NCBI GenBank assembly: GCA_016709495.1
Contig: JADJMS010000047.1
Coordinates: 358,079-422,078, forward strand
Source: Candidatus Dechloromonas phosphorivorans
Lineage (GTDB): Bacteria > Pseudomonadota > Gammaproteobacteria > Burkholderiales > Rhodocyclaceae
Length of the DNA stretch: 64,000 nt
Direction of reading: 5' to 3'
Shown: positions 27,188 through 36,177 of the stretch, piece after piece
Layout of the letters: each line of letters starts with the position of its first letter
Numbering within the stretch: the stretch's first letter is position 1
Made by a program: the position numbers and the translations under genes
The notes under the pieces: model-generated
Databases searched by the model: none
The model's input: the letters and a program-made list of their open reading frames with translations, nothing else
What the model was told of the DNA's origin: nothing

Positions 27188-28725
27188 CGCTCCTGAGCCT
27201 CGGTTGCCAGTTGCAGGACGAGTTGTTGTGAGGCTCTGCCATCATCATCTTCATCATTATTCTTGGGCTTGCTGCCACGGTTGCCTTCAACCGCATCCAG
27301 ATAATATTCGTCGATATCGCCCGTGATATAGCAGCCATCGAAACAGGAGGCATCAAAATCGGTCAGATCAGCGCGAATTGAGCTGATCGATTTCTTCAAG
27401 GCATCCAGATCCTGATAAACCAAAGCATCGGCGCCAATTTCAGCCGCAATCCCGGCATCATCACGGCCCGTGGCGATCAATTCGGCACGCGTCGGCATAT
27501 CAATGCCGTAGACATTCGGAAAACGTACAGGGGGCGCCGCCGAGGCGAAATAGACTTTGGTCGCGCCAGCCGCGCGTGCCATTTCAACAATTTCATGGTT
27601 GGTTGTGCCGTGCACAATCGAGTCATCGACCAACAACACGCGCTTGCCCTTGAACTCCTGGCCGACCGTGTTGAGTTTCTGGCGTACCGACTTTTTGCGC
27701 ATCGCTTGGCCGGGCATGATGAAGGTACGACCAACATAACGATTTTTGACAAAACCTTCGCGGAACGGAATGTTCAAGGCATGCGCCAATTCCATCGCGG
27801 CAGGGCGGCTGGAATCGGGAATCGGAATCACCACATCGATTTCGTCGACCGGAATATGCTGCTTGACCTTTTCGGCAAGAAATTCGCCCATCGCCAGACG
27901 CGCTTCATAGACCGAAACGCCATCAATCACCGAATCGGGACGAGCCAGATAGACGTATTCAAAAATACAGGGCGAGTAAACCGCCTGCTGTGCACACTGC
28001 ATGGTGTGCAGCTTGTGGTTCAGATCAATGAAAACAGCTTCACCGGGCTCGACGTCGCGGATGATTTCAAAACCCAGGGTATCCAACGCAACTGACTCGG
28101 AGGCGACCAGATATTCGGTGCCTTCCGGCGTCTCGTTCTTGCCATAAACCAGCGGACGAATACCGTACGGATCACGGAATGCCAGCAAGCCATAACCAGC
28201 AATCAACGCAACAACGGCATAGGCACCACGACAGCGACGATGGACACCAGCAACCGCTTGAAAAATACTCTCAACATCGAGCTCATAACCATGCGAACTG
28301 GACTGTAGCTCATGGGCCAGAACATTGAGCAGCACTTCAGAGTCAGAATTGGTATTGATGTGGCGACGATCAAGGCGGAACATCTCCCCCTTGAGCTGCT
28401 CGGCGTTGGTCAGGTTACCGTTGTGGCCAAGGACGATACCGAAAGGAGAGTTCACGTAGAACGGTTGCGATTCGGCAAAGCTGTAAGCCGAACCCGCTGT
28501 CGGGTAGCGCACGTGGCCAATGCCCCAGTTACCTGGCAGCGCACGCATGTTACGTGTACGAAACACGTCACGCACCAGCCCCGGCCCCTTGTGCAAGTGG
28601 AAAGTATTACCTTCCGCCGTTGCAATGCCAGCAGCATCCTGGCCGCGATGTTGCAGCACCATCAGGCCATCGTAAAGCAACTGGTTAACTGGTGATGTTG
28701 CCATCACGCCGAGAATGCCGCACAT
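27184..28725 (-). CDS. purF: Amidophosphoribosyltransferase
   Basis: PurF catalyses the first step of purine synthesis, from PRPP and glutamine to phosphoribosylamine. The 513-residue protein starts MCGILGVM with the N-terminal nucleophile Cys2 (after Met removal). It has the glutaminase domain (HRGQDAAGIAT, GIGHVRYPTAGS, LGHNGNLTN) and the PRPP-binding motif RVLLVDDSIVHGTT in the C-terminal transferase half. The length is as in E. coli (505). There is no frameshift. It lies 14 bases after cvpA and overlaps metZ, the typical cvpA-purF-metZ operon order. Confidence 0.97.
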   Translation of the reverse strand: MCGILGVMATSPVNQLLYDGLMVLQHRGQDAAGIATAEGNTFHLHKGPGLVRDVFRTRNMRALPGNWGIGHVRYPTAGSAYSFAESQPFYVNSPFGIVLGHNGNLTNAEQLKGEMFRLDRRHINTNSDSEVLLNVLAHELQSSSHGYELDVESIFQAVAGVHRRCRGAYAVVALIAGYGLLAFRDPYGIRPLVYGKNETPEGTEYLVASESVALDTLGFEIIRDVEPGEAVFIDLNHKLHTMQCAQQAVYSPCIFEYVYLARPDSVIDGVSVYEARLAMGEFLAEKVKQHIPVDEIDVVIPIPDSSRPAAMELAHALNIPFREGFVKNRYVGRTFIMPGQAMRKKSVRQKLNTVGQEFKGKRVLLVDDSIVHGTTNHEIVEMARAAGATKVYFASAAPPVRFPNVYGIDMPTRAELIATGRDDAGIAAEIGADALVYQDLDALKKSISSIRADLTDFDASCFDGCYITGDIDEYYLDAVEGNRGSKPKNNDEDDDGRASQQLVLQLATEAQER

Positions 28726-28739
28726 AGTATTTTTCCTGC

Positions 28740-29231
28740 TTAACTAAATCGAATTCGTTTTGCCAAATCATCCGGCAACCAGGGTTTGGTCACCATCACT
28801 GCGGTTTCCAGAGGCGCCGCAAACGTCGCACTCTTCCACCATTCCTGCTTCGGTGCACTGGTCATGCCACCCAGTGCAACCAACACCATAATCATCAACA
28901 ACCCGCGCGCCAATCCAAAAACGGCCCCCAACAGGCGATCCGACAAAGACATGCCAAGCGCTTTGACCATATTGCGTACAGCCCAGCCAATAATCGACAT
29001 CGCCAACAGTACACCAATAAAAACGGTTGCACATCCTGCCAGCATTCGCATGGTTGGATCAGCTACACCGGCATAAAGCTGGTTACCCGTAACACCACCA
29101 TATTCAATCGCAGCAAAAATACCGATACCCCAAGCCGCCAAGGCCACCAACTCACTAACCACACCACGCCACAACCCCAGTAGCAGCGACACGGTAACAA
29201 TACCGATCACCACATAATCAAACGTCGTCAT
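28740..29231 (-). CDS. cvpA: CvpA family membrane protein
   Basis: CvpA is an inner membrane protein needed for colicin V export and envelope stress tolerance in enterobacteria. The 163-residue protein has four hydrophobic helices: FDYVVIGIVTVSLLLGLWRG, VALAAWGIGIFAAIEY, MLAGCATVFIGVLLAMSIIG and LLGAVFGLARGLLMIMVLVA. It also has the DRLLGAVFGLARG signature of the family. Its ATG overlaps the stop of the SPOR gene by one base. Position before purF is classical and the reason older annotation links it to purine synthesis. Confidence 0.93.
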   Translation of the reverse strand: MTTFDYVVIGIVTVSLLLGLWRGVVSELVALAAWGIGIFAAIEYGGVTGNQLYAGVADPTMRMLAGCATVFIGVLLAMSIIGWAVRNMVKALGMSLSDRLLGAVFGLARGLLMIMVLVALGGMTSAPKQEWWKSATFAAPLETAVMVTKPWLPDDLAKRIRFS

Positions 29232-29956
29232 TATTTCGCTGCAACCACACCAGAAACGCCAATTGCCTGCATTTTGGCCAAGGCTTTCTCTGCGGCCTCA
29301 CGACTCGTAAAAGGACCGGCACGAACGCGTGTTTTCTTGCCCTGTGGCGTATCAAGAGGCTCGCTAAATGTTTTCACCCCCTGCTGGCCCAACTTTTCCT
29401 TGAGGTTTTTCACATTGGCCTCATTGGAAAAAGCACCAATCAAAATCAGATATTCACCTGATTTAACCGCCGCTGGCGCTTCGCCCTGACCGGTAAGAAT
29501 GGCAGCTGCGCGCTTGGCATCGGCATCTTTCTGCGTATTTCTCTCAATCGGCTTTTCGGTTGGCTTTTCAAGTTTTACCGTTTTTTCGGGAGTTTTCTCT
29601 ACAGGCTTTTCAACTGGCTTGGCCGCAGGTTTTTCGACTGTTTTTTCGCGAGTCGCTTCGATTACTCGGGCAGTGGGTGGTAGCGACGGTTTGGTTTCGT
29701 CTGGCAGAGCAGCCACAACCGGCTTCTCGGCGCTGATTTCAGGCGCTTTTTCAACCGGTACCGCTGCAAACTTTGGCGCGAACGGCTTCTCGTCCTGCCC
29801 AGGAATGCGGATTTCGACCTCTTGAATATGCTGTCTTGGCTGGTGATCCATCACCATCGGCAACACGACAGCGACCACGGAAACGAACGCAACAGCCCCA
29901 ACCAGACGGCGTCGGGCGCGTTTTTTGATATGCAACTGTACGTCTGTGTCTTCCAT
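29231..29956 (-). CDS. SPOR-domain protein (DedD-like)
   Basis: This 241-residue inner membrane protein has a short cytoplasmic N-terminus, one membrane helix (residues 20-36, LVGAVAFVSVVAVVLPM), and a long Pro/Lys/Glu-rich periplasmic spacer. The spacer repeats EKPxxKPVEKP-like units (about 100-140). A C-terminal SPOR domain (165-241) follows: GEYLILIGAFSNEANVKNLK, and TRVRAGPFTSREAAEKALAK. SPOR domains bind denuded glycan at the division septum, so the protein probably acts in cell division like DedD. It sits between folC and cvpA, the position of dedD in many proteobacteria. Confidence 0.88.
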   Translation of the reverse strand: MEDTDVQLHIKKRARRRLVGAVAFVSVVAVVLPMVMDHQPRQHIQEVEIRIPGQDEKPFAPKFAAVPVEKAPEISAEKPVVAALPDETKPSLPPTARVIEATREKTVEKPAAKPVEKPVEKTPEKTVKLEKPTEKPIERNTQKDADAKRAAAILTGQGEAPAAVKSGEYLILIGAFSNEANVKNLKEKLGQQGVKTFSEPLDTPQGKKTRVRAGPFTSREAAEKALAKMQAIGVSGVVAAK

Positions 29957-29959
29957 AAG

Positions 29960-31271
29960 CTAAGGCTTTTCCCGTAGCGCCGTGAGCGCCCCGGCTACCG
30001 TGTGGAACGATCCAAAGGCCAAGATTCTATCACTTTCCCCGGCGCTACCCTTAGCTGCCTTCATGGCAGCCTGCGGCGAGTCATAACAGCGGACTTCACC
30101 ACCAAGTTGCCCGGCAATAATAATGTCCTTCAAGGTATCTGCTGCCGTACCTCGCAAACCATCCAGCGTTGCGGCATACCAGTAATCGACTTTGCCAATG
30201 AGAGGCAGCAATGCGCCCGCAATATCCTTGTCGCTCAACATGCCAAGCACGACATGAGTTTGGTTAAAAAAACCCATGCTCGACAGGTTGTCGGCCAATA
30301 CCTTGATCGCCTGCGGATTATGGCCGACATCCAGAACAATCGCTGGCTTGCCCGGCAATACCTGAAAACGGCCAGCCAGTTCGGTTTCGATCAGTCCGGG
30401 CCGTATCGCCTGCATGGTTACCGGTAATTTATCGATCAACGCCTCCAGGGCGGCCAGAGCCACCGCTGCGTTATATAGCTGAGTTGGCCCGCGCAAGCCG
30501 GGATATGCTAGGGAACGCTTGATCACTTTGTCACCCGAGCGACACCACCAGCGCCACTGCAAGCGGTTTTCGTTGGTTTCAGCACTGGGCCGCTCAAAGC
30601 CAAAATCTCGGCCAAGCAGACGCAGATCAGCACCAATCGACAATGCGTGGTCAAGCAGACGCTGCGGTGGCTGCGGGTCACAGCAAAAAGCTGGCTTGCC
30701 GGCGCGGTAGATACCAGCTTTCTCAAAGCCGATACTTTCACGGTCTTTACCCAGCCAGTCGGTGTGATCCAGGGCCACAGTGGTCACGATGGAAATATCG
30801 GGTTCGTAGGCGTTGACCGCATCAAGTCGCCCGCCGAGGCCAACTTCCAGAATGGCTGCCTCGACGCCTGCTGCGGAGAAAACCTCCCAGGCAGCTAAAG
30901 TACCAAATTCAAAATAAGTCAGCGCGACATGACCGGCCGCTTGCCTTGCTGCTTCAACGCGTGCGAATGCTGCACACAAGGCCTCATCGGAAACGGGATG
31001 ACCATTCAGGCGTACCCGTTCGTTATAAGCCATGAGGTGCGGCGAGGTATAACAGCCGACTTTGAAACCGGCCCGATCAATAATATTTTCGAGATAGGCG
31101 CAGGTTGATCCTTTGCCATTGGTTCCACCGACCACACTACCCGGGCAATGCTCGCTCTGGCCCAGCGCATCCTTCACCAGCCGGATGCGATCCAGCCCAA
31201 GCTCTATCCCTGCCTGCCCCTTTGGGGTGCAATCCCTCAAGATGGGACAGCCAGTCGCTAAGCGTCTTCAA
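29960..31271 (-). CDS. folC: Dihydrofolate synthase/folylpolyglutamate synthase, frameshifted near start
   Basis: FolC adds glutamate to dihydropteroate and folates. It has the P-loop VVGGTNGKGSTCAYLE, the YTSPHLMAYNERVRLNG loop, and EVGLGGRLDAVNAYEPDISI followed by TTVALDHTDWLG. The N-terminus in the main frame is missing. In another frame, from TTG 31271, MKTLSDWLSHLEGLHPKG reads as a normal FolC start. The frames join if one base of the C run at 31217-31220 is removed, so this is an insertion rather than a deletion. TTG 31271 overlaps the accD stop (TTGA). The repaired length is about 436 residues. Confidence 0.93.
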
Positions 31272-32137
31272 GCTGCCGCAGGTAGTTTAAGGAGCAAGCT
31301 CAACTGCTGGGCGACTTTGTCGCGCAGTTCGCGACGATCAACAATCATGTCGACAGCGCCTTTTTCAAGAAGAAACTCGGAACGCTGGAATCCTTCTGGC
31401 AATACTTGACGTACTGTCTGTTCGATCACCCGCGGGCCGGCAAAGCCAATTAGCGCCTTCGGCTCGGCAATCACCAGATCACCCACGAAAGCGAAAGAAG
31501 CTGAAACGCCGCCCATCGTCGGATCGGTCAAGATTGAAATGAAGGGTTGACCGACCTCGGAGAGCTTGGTCAGGGCAGCCGTCGTTTTGGCCATCTGCAT
31601 CAGGGAGAATAGGCCTTCCTGCATGCGCGCCCCCCCTGAAGCAGAAATACAGATGAATGGCATTTTCTGTTCTACGGCGGTCTGAACCCCACGCACAAAT
31701 CGCTCGCCAAGCACCGAGCCCATCGACCCACCCATGAAACCAAATTCAAACGCGGCAGCGACCACCGGAATCGTTTTGATGCTGCCTTGCAGACAAACCA
31801 GCGAATCGCTCTCGCCGGTTGTTTCGCAGGCTTCTTTCAAACGGGTTGGGTAGGACTTGCTATCCTTGAATTTAAGGGTATCGAACGGAATAACCTCGGC
31901 ACCGATCTCGAACCGACCTTCTGCATCGAGCAGCAAATCAAGTCGCTGACGTGAACCGAGCCGGTTGTGATGGCCGCATTTGGGGCAAACCTGCATATTG
32001 TTGTCGAGATCCGTTGCGTAAAGCACCGCTTCACAAGACGGACATTTGCTCCACAAGCCCTCGGGCAAGCTGGCGCGGCGCGTTGCACCCTCCTCACGCT
32101 TGATTTTCGGGGGCAGTGTTTTGGTCAGCCAACTCAT
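31268..32137 (-). CDS. accD: Acetyl-CoA carboxylase carboxyltransferase subunit beta
   Basis: AccD with AccA transfers carboxyl from biotin to acetyl-CoA in fatty acid synthesis. The 289-residue protein has the N-terminal four-cysteine zinc ribbon (CPSCEAVLYAT, CPKCGHHNR) and the crotonase-like core. That core has ISASGGARMQEGLFSLMQMAK, ILTDPTMGGVSASFAFVGD and GFAGPRVIEQTVRQVLPEGF. The ATG overlaps the trpA stop (ATGA), and the stop overlaps the folC start. The trpFBA-accD-folC order is common to proteobacteria. Confidence 0.97.
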   Translation of the reverse strand: MSWLTKTLPPKIKREEGATRRASLPEGLWSKCPSCEAVLYATDLDNNMQVCPKCGHHNRLGSRQRLDLLLDAEGRFEIGAEVIPFDTLKFKDSKSYPTRLKEACETTGESDSLVCLQGSIKTIPVVAAAFEFGFMGGSMGSVLGERFVRGVQTAVEQKMPFICISASGGARMQEGLFSLMQMAKTTAALTKLSEVGQPFISILTDPTMGGVSASFAFVGDLVIAEPKALIGFAGPRVIEQTVRQVLPEGFQRSEFLLEKGAVDMIVDRRELRDKVAQQLSLLLKLPAAA

Positions 32138-32939
32138 TTTTTTACCTCATCCACACCACGACGAATATCTGCCACCAGAGCCTTGACGTTGGCACAGGCA
32201 GTTTCAACCGTAGATTTTTCAATTTCTTCAATGATACGACTGCCAACCACAACGGCATCGGCAATACCGGCAATACGCGCGGCGGTAGCTGCATCACGAA
32301 TACCAAAGCCAACACCGACTGGCAGGCCTGTTTTTTGGCGAATCAACGGTAGTCGCTCAGCCACCGCTTCAACATTCAGCGCACCCGAACCTGTCACACC
32401 AGCCAGTGAAACGTAATAAACGTAACCACTGGCAATGCCGGCAACCTGTTCGATACGTGTTGCGGTCGACGTCGGTGCGAGCAGAAAAATGGATCCATGC
32501 CGTGCGCCTTCATTGCAGCGCCAAAGGCGGCAGCCTCTTCCGGCGGATAATCAACGATCAAGACTCCATCGACGCCGGCTTGCGACGCGGTAATTGCAAA
32601 CTTCTCCAGCCCCATTGCCTCGATCGGATTGGCATAGCCCATCAGCACGATGGGGGTCTTGGCATTGGTGGCGCGGAAGGCAATCACCAGCGCCAGCACC
32701 TTGCGCAAGGTCATCCCCTTGGCCAGCGCCCGTTCAGATGCACGCTGTATGGTCGGGCCATCCGCCATCGGATCAGAGAAGGGAACACCCAGTTCAATAA
32801 TGTCGGCACCTGCCTCAACCAGCGTGTGCATGAGCGGCAAAGTCAGCGCGACATCCGGATCGCCGGCGGTAATAAAGGGAATCAGTGCCTTGCGGCCTTC
32901 GCCATTGAGACGTTCAAATGCAGATTTAATGCGCGACAT
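32134..32939 (-). CDS. trpA: Tryptophan synthase alpha subunit, frameshifted
   Basis: TrpA cleaves indole-3-glycerol phosphate to indole. It has FITAGDPDVALTLPLM, the catalytic glutamate in DIIELGVPFSDPMADGP, and catalytic Asp in GVLIVDYPPEE. In a second frame it has GSGALNVEAVAERLPLIRQK, then GVGFGIRD. One base is missing in the A run 32485-32489. Adding it restores GMDPFFLLAPTSTATRI and a 268-residue protein, equal to E. coli TrpA. The TSTATR stretch is encoded by an exact 13-mer motif copy (32458-32470). It overlaps trpB by one base and accD by four. Confidence 0.95.
32458..32470 (+). repeat. 13-mer dispersed motif, copy in trpA
   Basis: TGTTGCGGTCGAC, exact. On the sense strand of trpA it encodes Ser-Thr-Ala-Thr in a loop that is APTST in TrpA generally, so part of this match is imposed by protein conservation. 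Confidence 0.6.
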
Positions 32940-34138
32940 CAGAAGACAATCCCTGATTTTTCGGCCACGGTATGCATGTCCTTGTCACCCCGGCCGGAGA
33001 GGTTGACCAGCAAAATCTTGTCCTTGCTCATAGAGGGCGCCAGCTTGGCAGCATAGGCCAGCGCGTGGCTGGACTCCAGCGCCGGGATAATGCCTTCGAT
33101 ACGGCATAGCGCATGGAAAGCTGCCAGCGCTTCGCTGTCAGTCACAGGGGCGTACTCGGCACGACCAAGATCCTTGAGCCAGGCGTGTTCCGGGCCAACG
33201 CCGGGATAGTCGAGGCCGGCAGAGACTGAATGCGTTTCGATGATCTGACCATCCTCGTCCTGCAGCAAATAGGTACGATTGCCGTGCAGCACACCGGGCA
33301 CACCAGCGGTCAGCGATGCCGAGTGACGACCGGTTTCCATGCCCTCGCCAGCGGCTTCAACACCGATCAGGCGCACATCGGGCACATTGATATACGGATA
33401 AAAAATACCCATTGCATTGGAGCCACCACCAACACATGCAATCACCGCATCCGGCTGACGTCCGGTCATTTCCGGCATTTGCTCCAGACACTCTTCACCG
33501 ATGATTTTCTGAAAGTCACGCACCAGCATGGGATAAGGGTGTGGGCCCGCAACGGTGCCGATGATGTAAAAAGTATTGTGGATGTTGGTGACCCAATCAC
33601 GCATCGCTTCGTTAAGCGCATCCTTTAGCGTCTTCGAACCCGACTCAACCGGCACAACCGTCGCACCAAGCAACTTCATGCGATAGACGTTGGCGGCCTG
33701 ACGTTTTACGTCCTCGCTGCCCATATAAACCACGCATTCCATACCGTAACGGGCGGCAACGGTCGCCGTCGCGACACCGTGCTGGCCGGCACCGGTTTCA
33801 GCAATCACACGCGGCTTGCCCATGCGCTTGGCGAGCATGGCCTGCCCGATACAGTTATTTACCTTGTGGGCACCAGTGTGATTCAAATCTTCACGTTTAA
33901 GGTAGATCTGCGCGCCACCCAGTTGCTCGGACCAACGCTTGGCGTGATAGATAGGCGATGGGCGGCCAACAAAATGTTTCAGTTCGTATTCGTATTCGGC
34001 ACGAAACTCCGGGTCTGCCTGCGCTATGGCATAGGCTGACTTCAGTTCATCAAGCGCGCCAAACAGCGTCTCGGCAACAAATACGCCTCCGTAAGGACCA
34101 AAATGGCCCTTGGCGTCCGGGAAATTATATTGACTCAT
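32939..34138 (-). CDS. trpB: Tryptophan synthase beta subunit
   Basis: TrpB condenses indole and serine to tryptophan using PLP. The sequence has the PLP lysine in LNHTGAHKVNNCIGQA, the ETGAGQHGVATAT loop, the phosphate-binding CVGGGSNAMG, and GRHSASLTAGVPGVLHG. It is about 399 residues. ATG 34138 (MSQYNFPDAKGHFGPYGG) fits the family better than ATG 34162. It lies within the end of trpF, giving a 14-base overlap. The gene is intact. It is translationally coupled to trpA through TGATG. Confidence 0.97.
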   Translation of the reverse strand: MSQYNFPDAKGHFGPYGGVFVAETLFGALDELKSAYAIAQADPEFRAEYEYELKHFVGRPSPIYHAKRWSEQLGGAQIYLKREDLNHTGAHKVNNCIGQAMLAKRMGKPRVIAETGAGQHGVATATVAARYGMECVVYMGSEDVKRQAANVYRMKLLGATVVPVESGSKTLKDALNEAMRDWVTNIHNTFYIIGTVAGPHPYPMLVRDFQKIIGEECLEQMPEMTGRQPDAVIACVGGGSNAMGIFYPYINVPDVRLIGVEAAGEGMETGRHSASLTAGVPGVLHGNRTYLLQDEDGQIIETHSVSAGLDYPGVGPEHAWLKDLGRAEYAPVTDSEALAAFHALCRIEGIIPALESSHALAYAAKLAPSMSKDKILLVNLSGRGDKDMHTVAEKSGIVF

Positions 34139-34745
34139 CAGCTTTCCGTACTGCTGCCACAAAAGCAGCGATTTTCGAGTGGTCCTTGATGCCTTTGCTC
34201 ATTTCGACACCGGAAGAGACATCGACCGCAACCGGATGGACGCGTTCGATGGCCTCTGCAACATTTGTTACGGTCAACCCGCCGGAGAGCACCAAAAATC
34301 CGGGCAAGTCTGGCGGAATCAGCGTCCAGTCAAATACATGGCCACCACCACCGTAACCTTCAACAAATGCATCCAGTAACACCCCCCGTGCATCGGGAAA
34401 CGAGCGGGCGAATTCTAACAGATCGAGCCCCGGCCTTACCCGTGCTGCCCGCAGATAGGGGCGGGAAAACTGTCGACAGTAAGCAGCATCCTCGTCACCA
34501 TGAAACTGCAGCACATTGATCGGCACAGCATCACAGGTCGCACGTACAACCTCCGGAGATTCATTAACGAACAAACCCACCACATCAACGAAGGGCGGTA
34601 TGCGCCTGACTAACTCAGCCGCCCTTTGTGGTGTCACGTATCGGGGGCTGGGTGGATAAAAAACCAACCCAATTGCATCAGCACTGGCAGCGACGGCGGC
34701 ATCAACATCCGCTTCACGCGTCAAACCGCAGATTTTTATTCTCAA
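34125..34745 (-). CDS. trpF: Phosphoribosylanthranilate isomerase
   Basis: TrpF catalyses the Amadori rearrangement in tryptophan synthesis. The 206-residue TIM barrel has the catalytic cysteine in KICGLTREAD, GLVFYPPSPRYVTPQ, VLQFHGDE, catalytic Asp in VLLDAFVEGYGGGGHVFDW, and the phosphate loop LSGGLTVTNVAEAI. The start is TTG 34745 in a TTGA overlap with the truA stop. The GLTVTN segment is encoded by an exact 13-mer motif copy (34266-34278), where most TrpF proteins have LAGGL followed by a variable residue. Confidence 0.95.
   Translation of the reverse strand: MRIKICGLTREADVDAAVAASADAIGLVFYPPSPRYVTPQRAAELVRRIPPFVDVVGLFVNESPEVVRATCDAVPINVLQFHGDEDAAYCRQFSRPYLRAARVRPGLDLLEFARSFPDARGVLLDAFVEGYGGGGHVFDWTLIPPDLPGFLVLSGGLTVTNVAEAIERVHPVAVDVSSGVEMSKGIKDHSKIAAFVAAVRKADESI
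34266..34278 (+). repeat. 13-mer dispersed motif, copy in trpF
   Basis: TGTTACGGTCAAC, exact. On the trpF sense strand it encodes Leu-Thr-Val-Thr in the phosphate-binding loop region. Confidence 0.7.
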
Positions 34746-35530
34746 AGCAATACTCCATCGAGAAAGTCATCATCCAAGGCCGGGAGATTCCAATGCGGCT
34801 CGTAAATCGGACCGCGAAAATACAAACCGTCGGGTGAAAACGTGGGTGCAGCCAATTTGCGATCCTTGGCCAGCAGTAATTCATCAACCCATTCCGGCGA
34901 CTGCGCCCCCTTGCCAATCGCAACGAGAGTTCCAACCAGATTACGAACCATGTGGTGTAAAAAAGCGCTGGCCTCAAAATCGAAAATAATCATATTCCCG
35001 CGTTGGCGAACATCAGCTCGCGACAAAGTCTTGATCGGCGACTTTGCCTGGCAATTAGCGGCTCTGAAGGCAGAAAAATCATGTTCGCCAATCAATTTAT
35101 CAGCCGCTGCCTGCATCAGCGCCAGATCCAGCGGCAGATGAAACCAGCCGACCCGACCCTGCCACAAGCCCGGCCGTTGCGCCCGATTTATCAACAAATA
35201 ACGGTAACGCCGGCCGCGTGCGCTAAAGCGGGCATGAAACTCCTCACTGACTGGTTGCGCCCAGCGCACAGCAACCCCTTCCGGCAGATGCGAATTGACA
35301 CCACGTACCCAAGCGCTTAAAGGTCGCTCGACGTCTGTTTCAAAATGCACCACTTGATGCGTTGCATGAACGCCAGCATCGGTTCTACCGGCACAGATGA
35401 CACCAATTGCTTGCCCGGCGATTTGAGCCAGAGCAAATTGCAGGGCATCCTGCACGGTCTGCCTTTCAGCCTGGCTCTGCCAGCCATAAAACCCGTTTCC
35501 ACAATATTCAAGACCAAGGGCAAACCTCAT
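34742..35530 (-). CDS. truA: tRNA pseudouridine(38-40) synthase TruA
   Basis: TruA makes pseudouridine at positions 38-40 of the tRNA anticodon arm. The 262-residue protein begins MRFALGLEYCGNGFYGWQSQ. It has the catalytic aspartate in CAGRTDAGVHATHQVVHF, then FSARGRRYRYLLINR and FLHHMVRNLVGTLVAIGKG. The ATG overlaps the stop of the EcfT-like gene (ATGA), and the stop overlaps trpF. The fimV-truA-trpF order is typical. Confidence 0.96.
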   Translation of the reverse strand: MRFALGLEYCGNGFYGWQSQAERQTVQDALQFALAQIAGQAIGVICAGRTDAGVHATHQVVHFETDVERPLSAWVRGVNSHLPEGVAVRWAQPVSEEFHARFSARGRRYRYLLINRAQRPGLWQGRVGWFHLPLDLALMQAAADKLIGEHDFSAFRAANCQAKSPIKTLSRADVRQRGNMIIFDFEASAFLHHMVRNLVGTLVAIGKGAQSPEWVDELLLAKDRKLAAPTFSPDGLYFRGPIYEPHWNLPALDDDFLDGVLL

Positions 35531-36115
35531 AGCAACACACTCCCGACCAGACCGGACATCGCCATCGCGACAAATAAAGTATCAGTCGCCTGCCAGAACG
35601 GCAGCGAAATCCGCAAAATCTCCGGCCCAACTGGATTGATGCGATCGTTCAACATTTCCCGCCATGCACCTTTTTTCAGGGGAGTTTTTAGGTTCTCGAG
35701 GACAAGCGAGAGGCGGACAACCAGGCGATCCATATCAAACCAGCGCCCCGCCAATGGCCGCAGCAACCCCACAGCGCTGAGACCAAACCACTACGGCCCA
35801 AGCGATCGAACAACCAAGCCAGACAACCAAGCATGAGAATCAGTCGTGCCACTTGCAGATTGGCAGCAGACACCCCCTCAAGGTCGGCGCCCAATCGAGA
35901 TCAAGCATCGCATCACCCGGCACACCATAAGCCAGCACCAGCCAAAGACAGAGCAAAAGCCAACGGGCACGATAGGCAAACAGCCACCAAGCCGGCAAGT
36001 CAGAACGCGCAAAAAGGACAATGCACAAGCAACCACCCAATATGAATGGGTAGCCCAAAAACTGAATGGCCACCAATGTGGCCAACCAGGTAATCAGCAA
36101 GCTTGTTGGATGCAA
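35527..36115 (-). CDS. EcfT/CbiQ-like inner membrane protein, two frameshifts
   Basis: Three overlapping open frames join into one membrane protein of about 196 residues if one base is added at about 35879 and one in the C run 35767-35770. The start is TTG 36115. The product has four to five hydrophobic helices (LLITWLATLVAIQFLGYPFI, ARWLLLCLWLVLAYG, LQVARLILMLGCLAWLFD). A cytoplasmic segment, LWGLLRPLAGRWFDMDRLVVRLSLVLENL, resembles the coupling region of the T component of ECF/CbiQ transporters. No ATPase or S component is adjacent. The family link is by eye only. It is coupled to truA by an ATGA overlap and follows the fimV terminator. Confidence 0.55.
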
Positions 36116-36133
36116 TTTTGGCCCTTAAAAATA

Positions 36134-36160
36134 CATATGGCCCCACACAGGGGCCATATG
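36134..36160 (-). terminator. Rho-independent terminator of fimV
   Basis: CATATGGCCCC and GGGGCCATATG (11 bp, perfect) around an ACACA loop. Read on the minus strand the stem is followed by TATTTTTA. It lies 18 bases after the fimV stop and just before the TTG start of the next gene. Confidence 0.85.
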
Positions 36161-36177
36161 AGCGTTCGTAGCGAATT

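Noticed and set aside
30812..30819. GTTGACCG in folC as a repeat copy
   Set aside because: It codes the conserved DAVNAYEP stretch of FolC and lacks the YAACA part of the motif.
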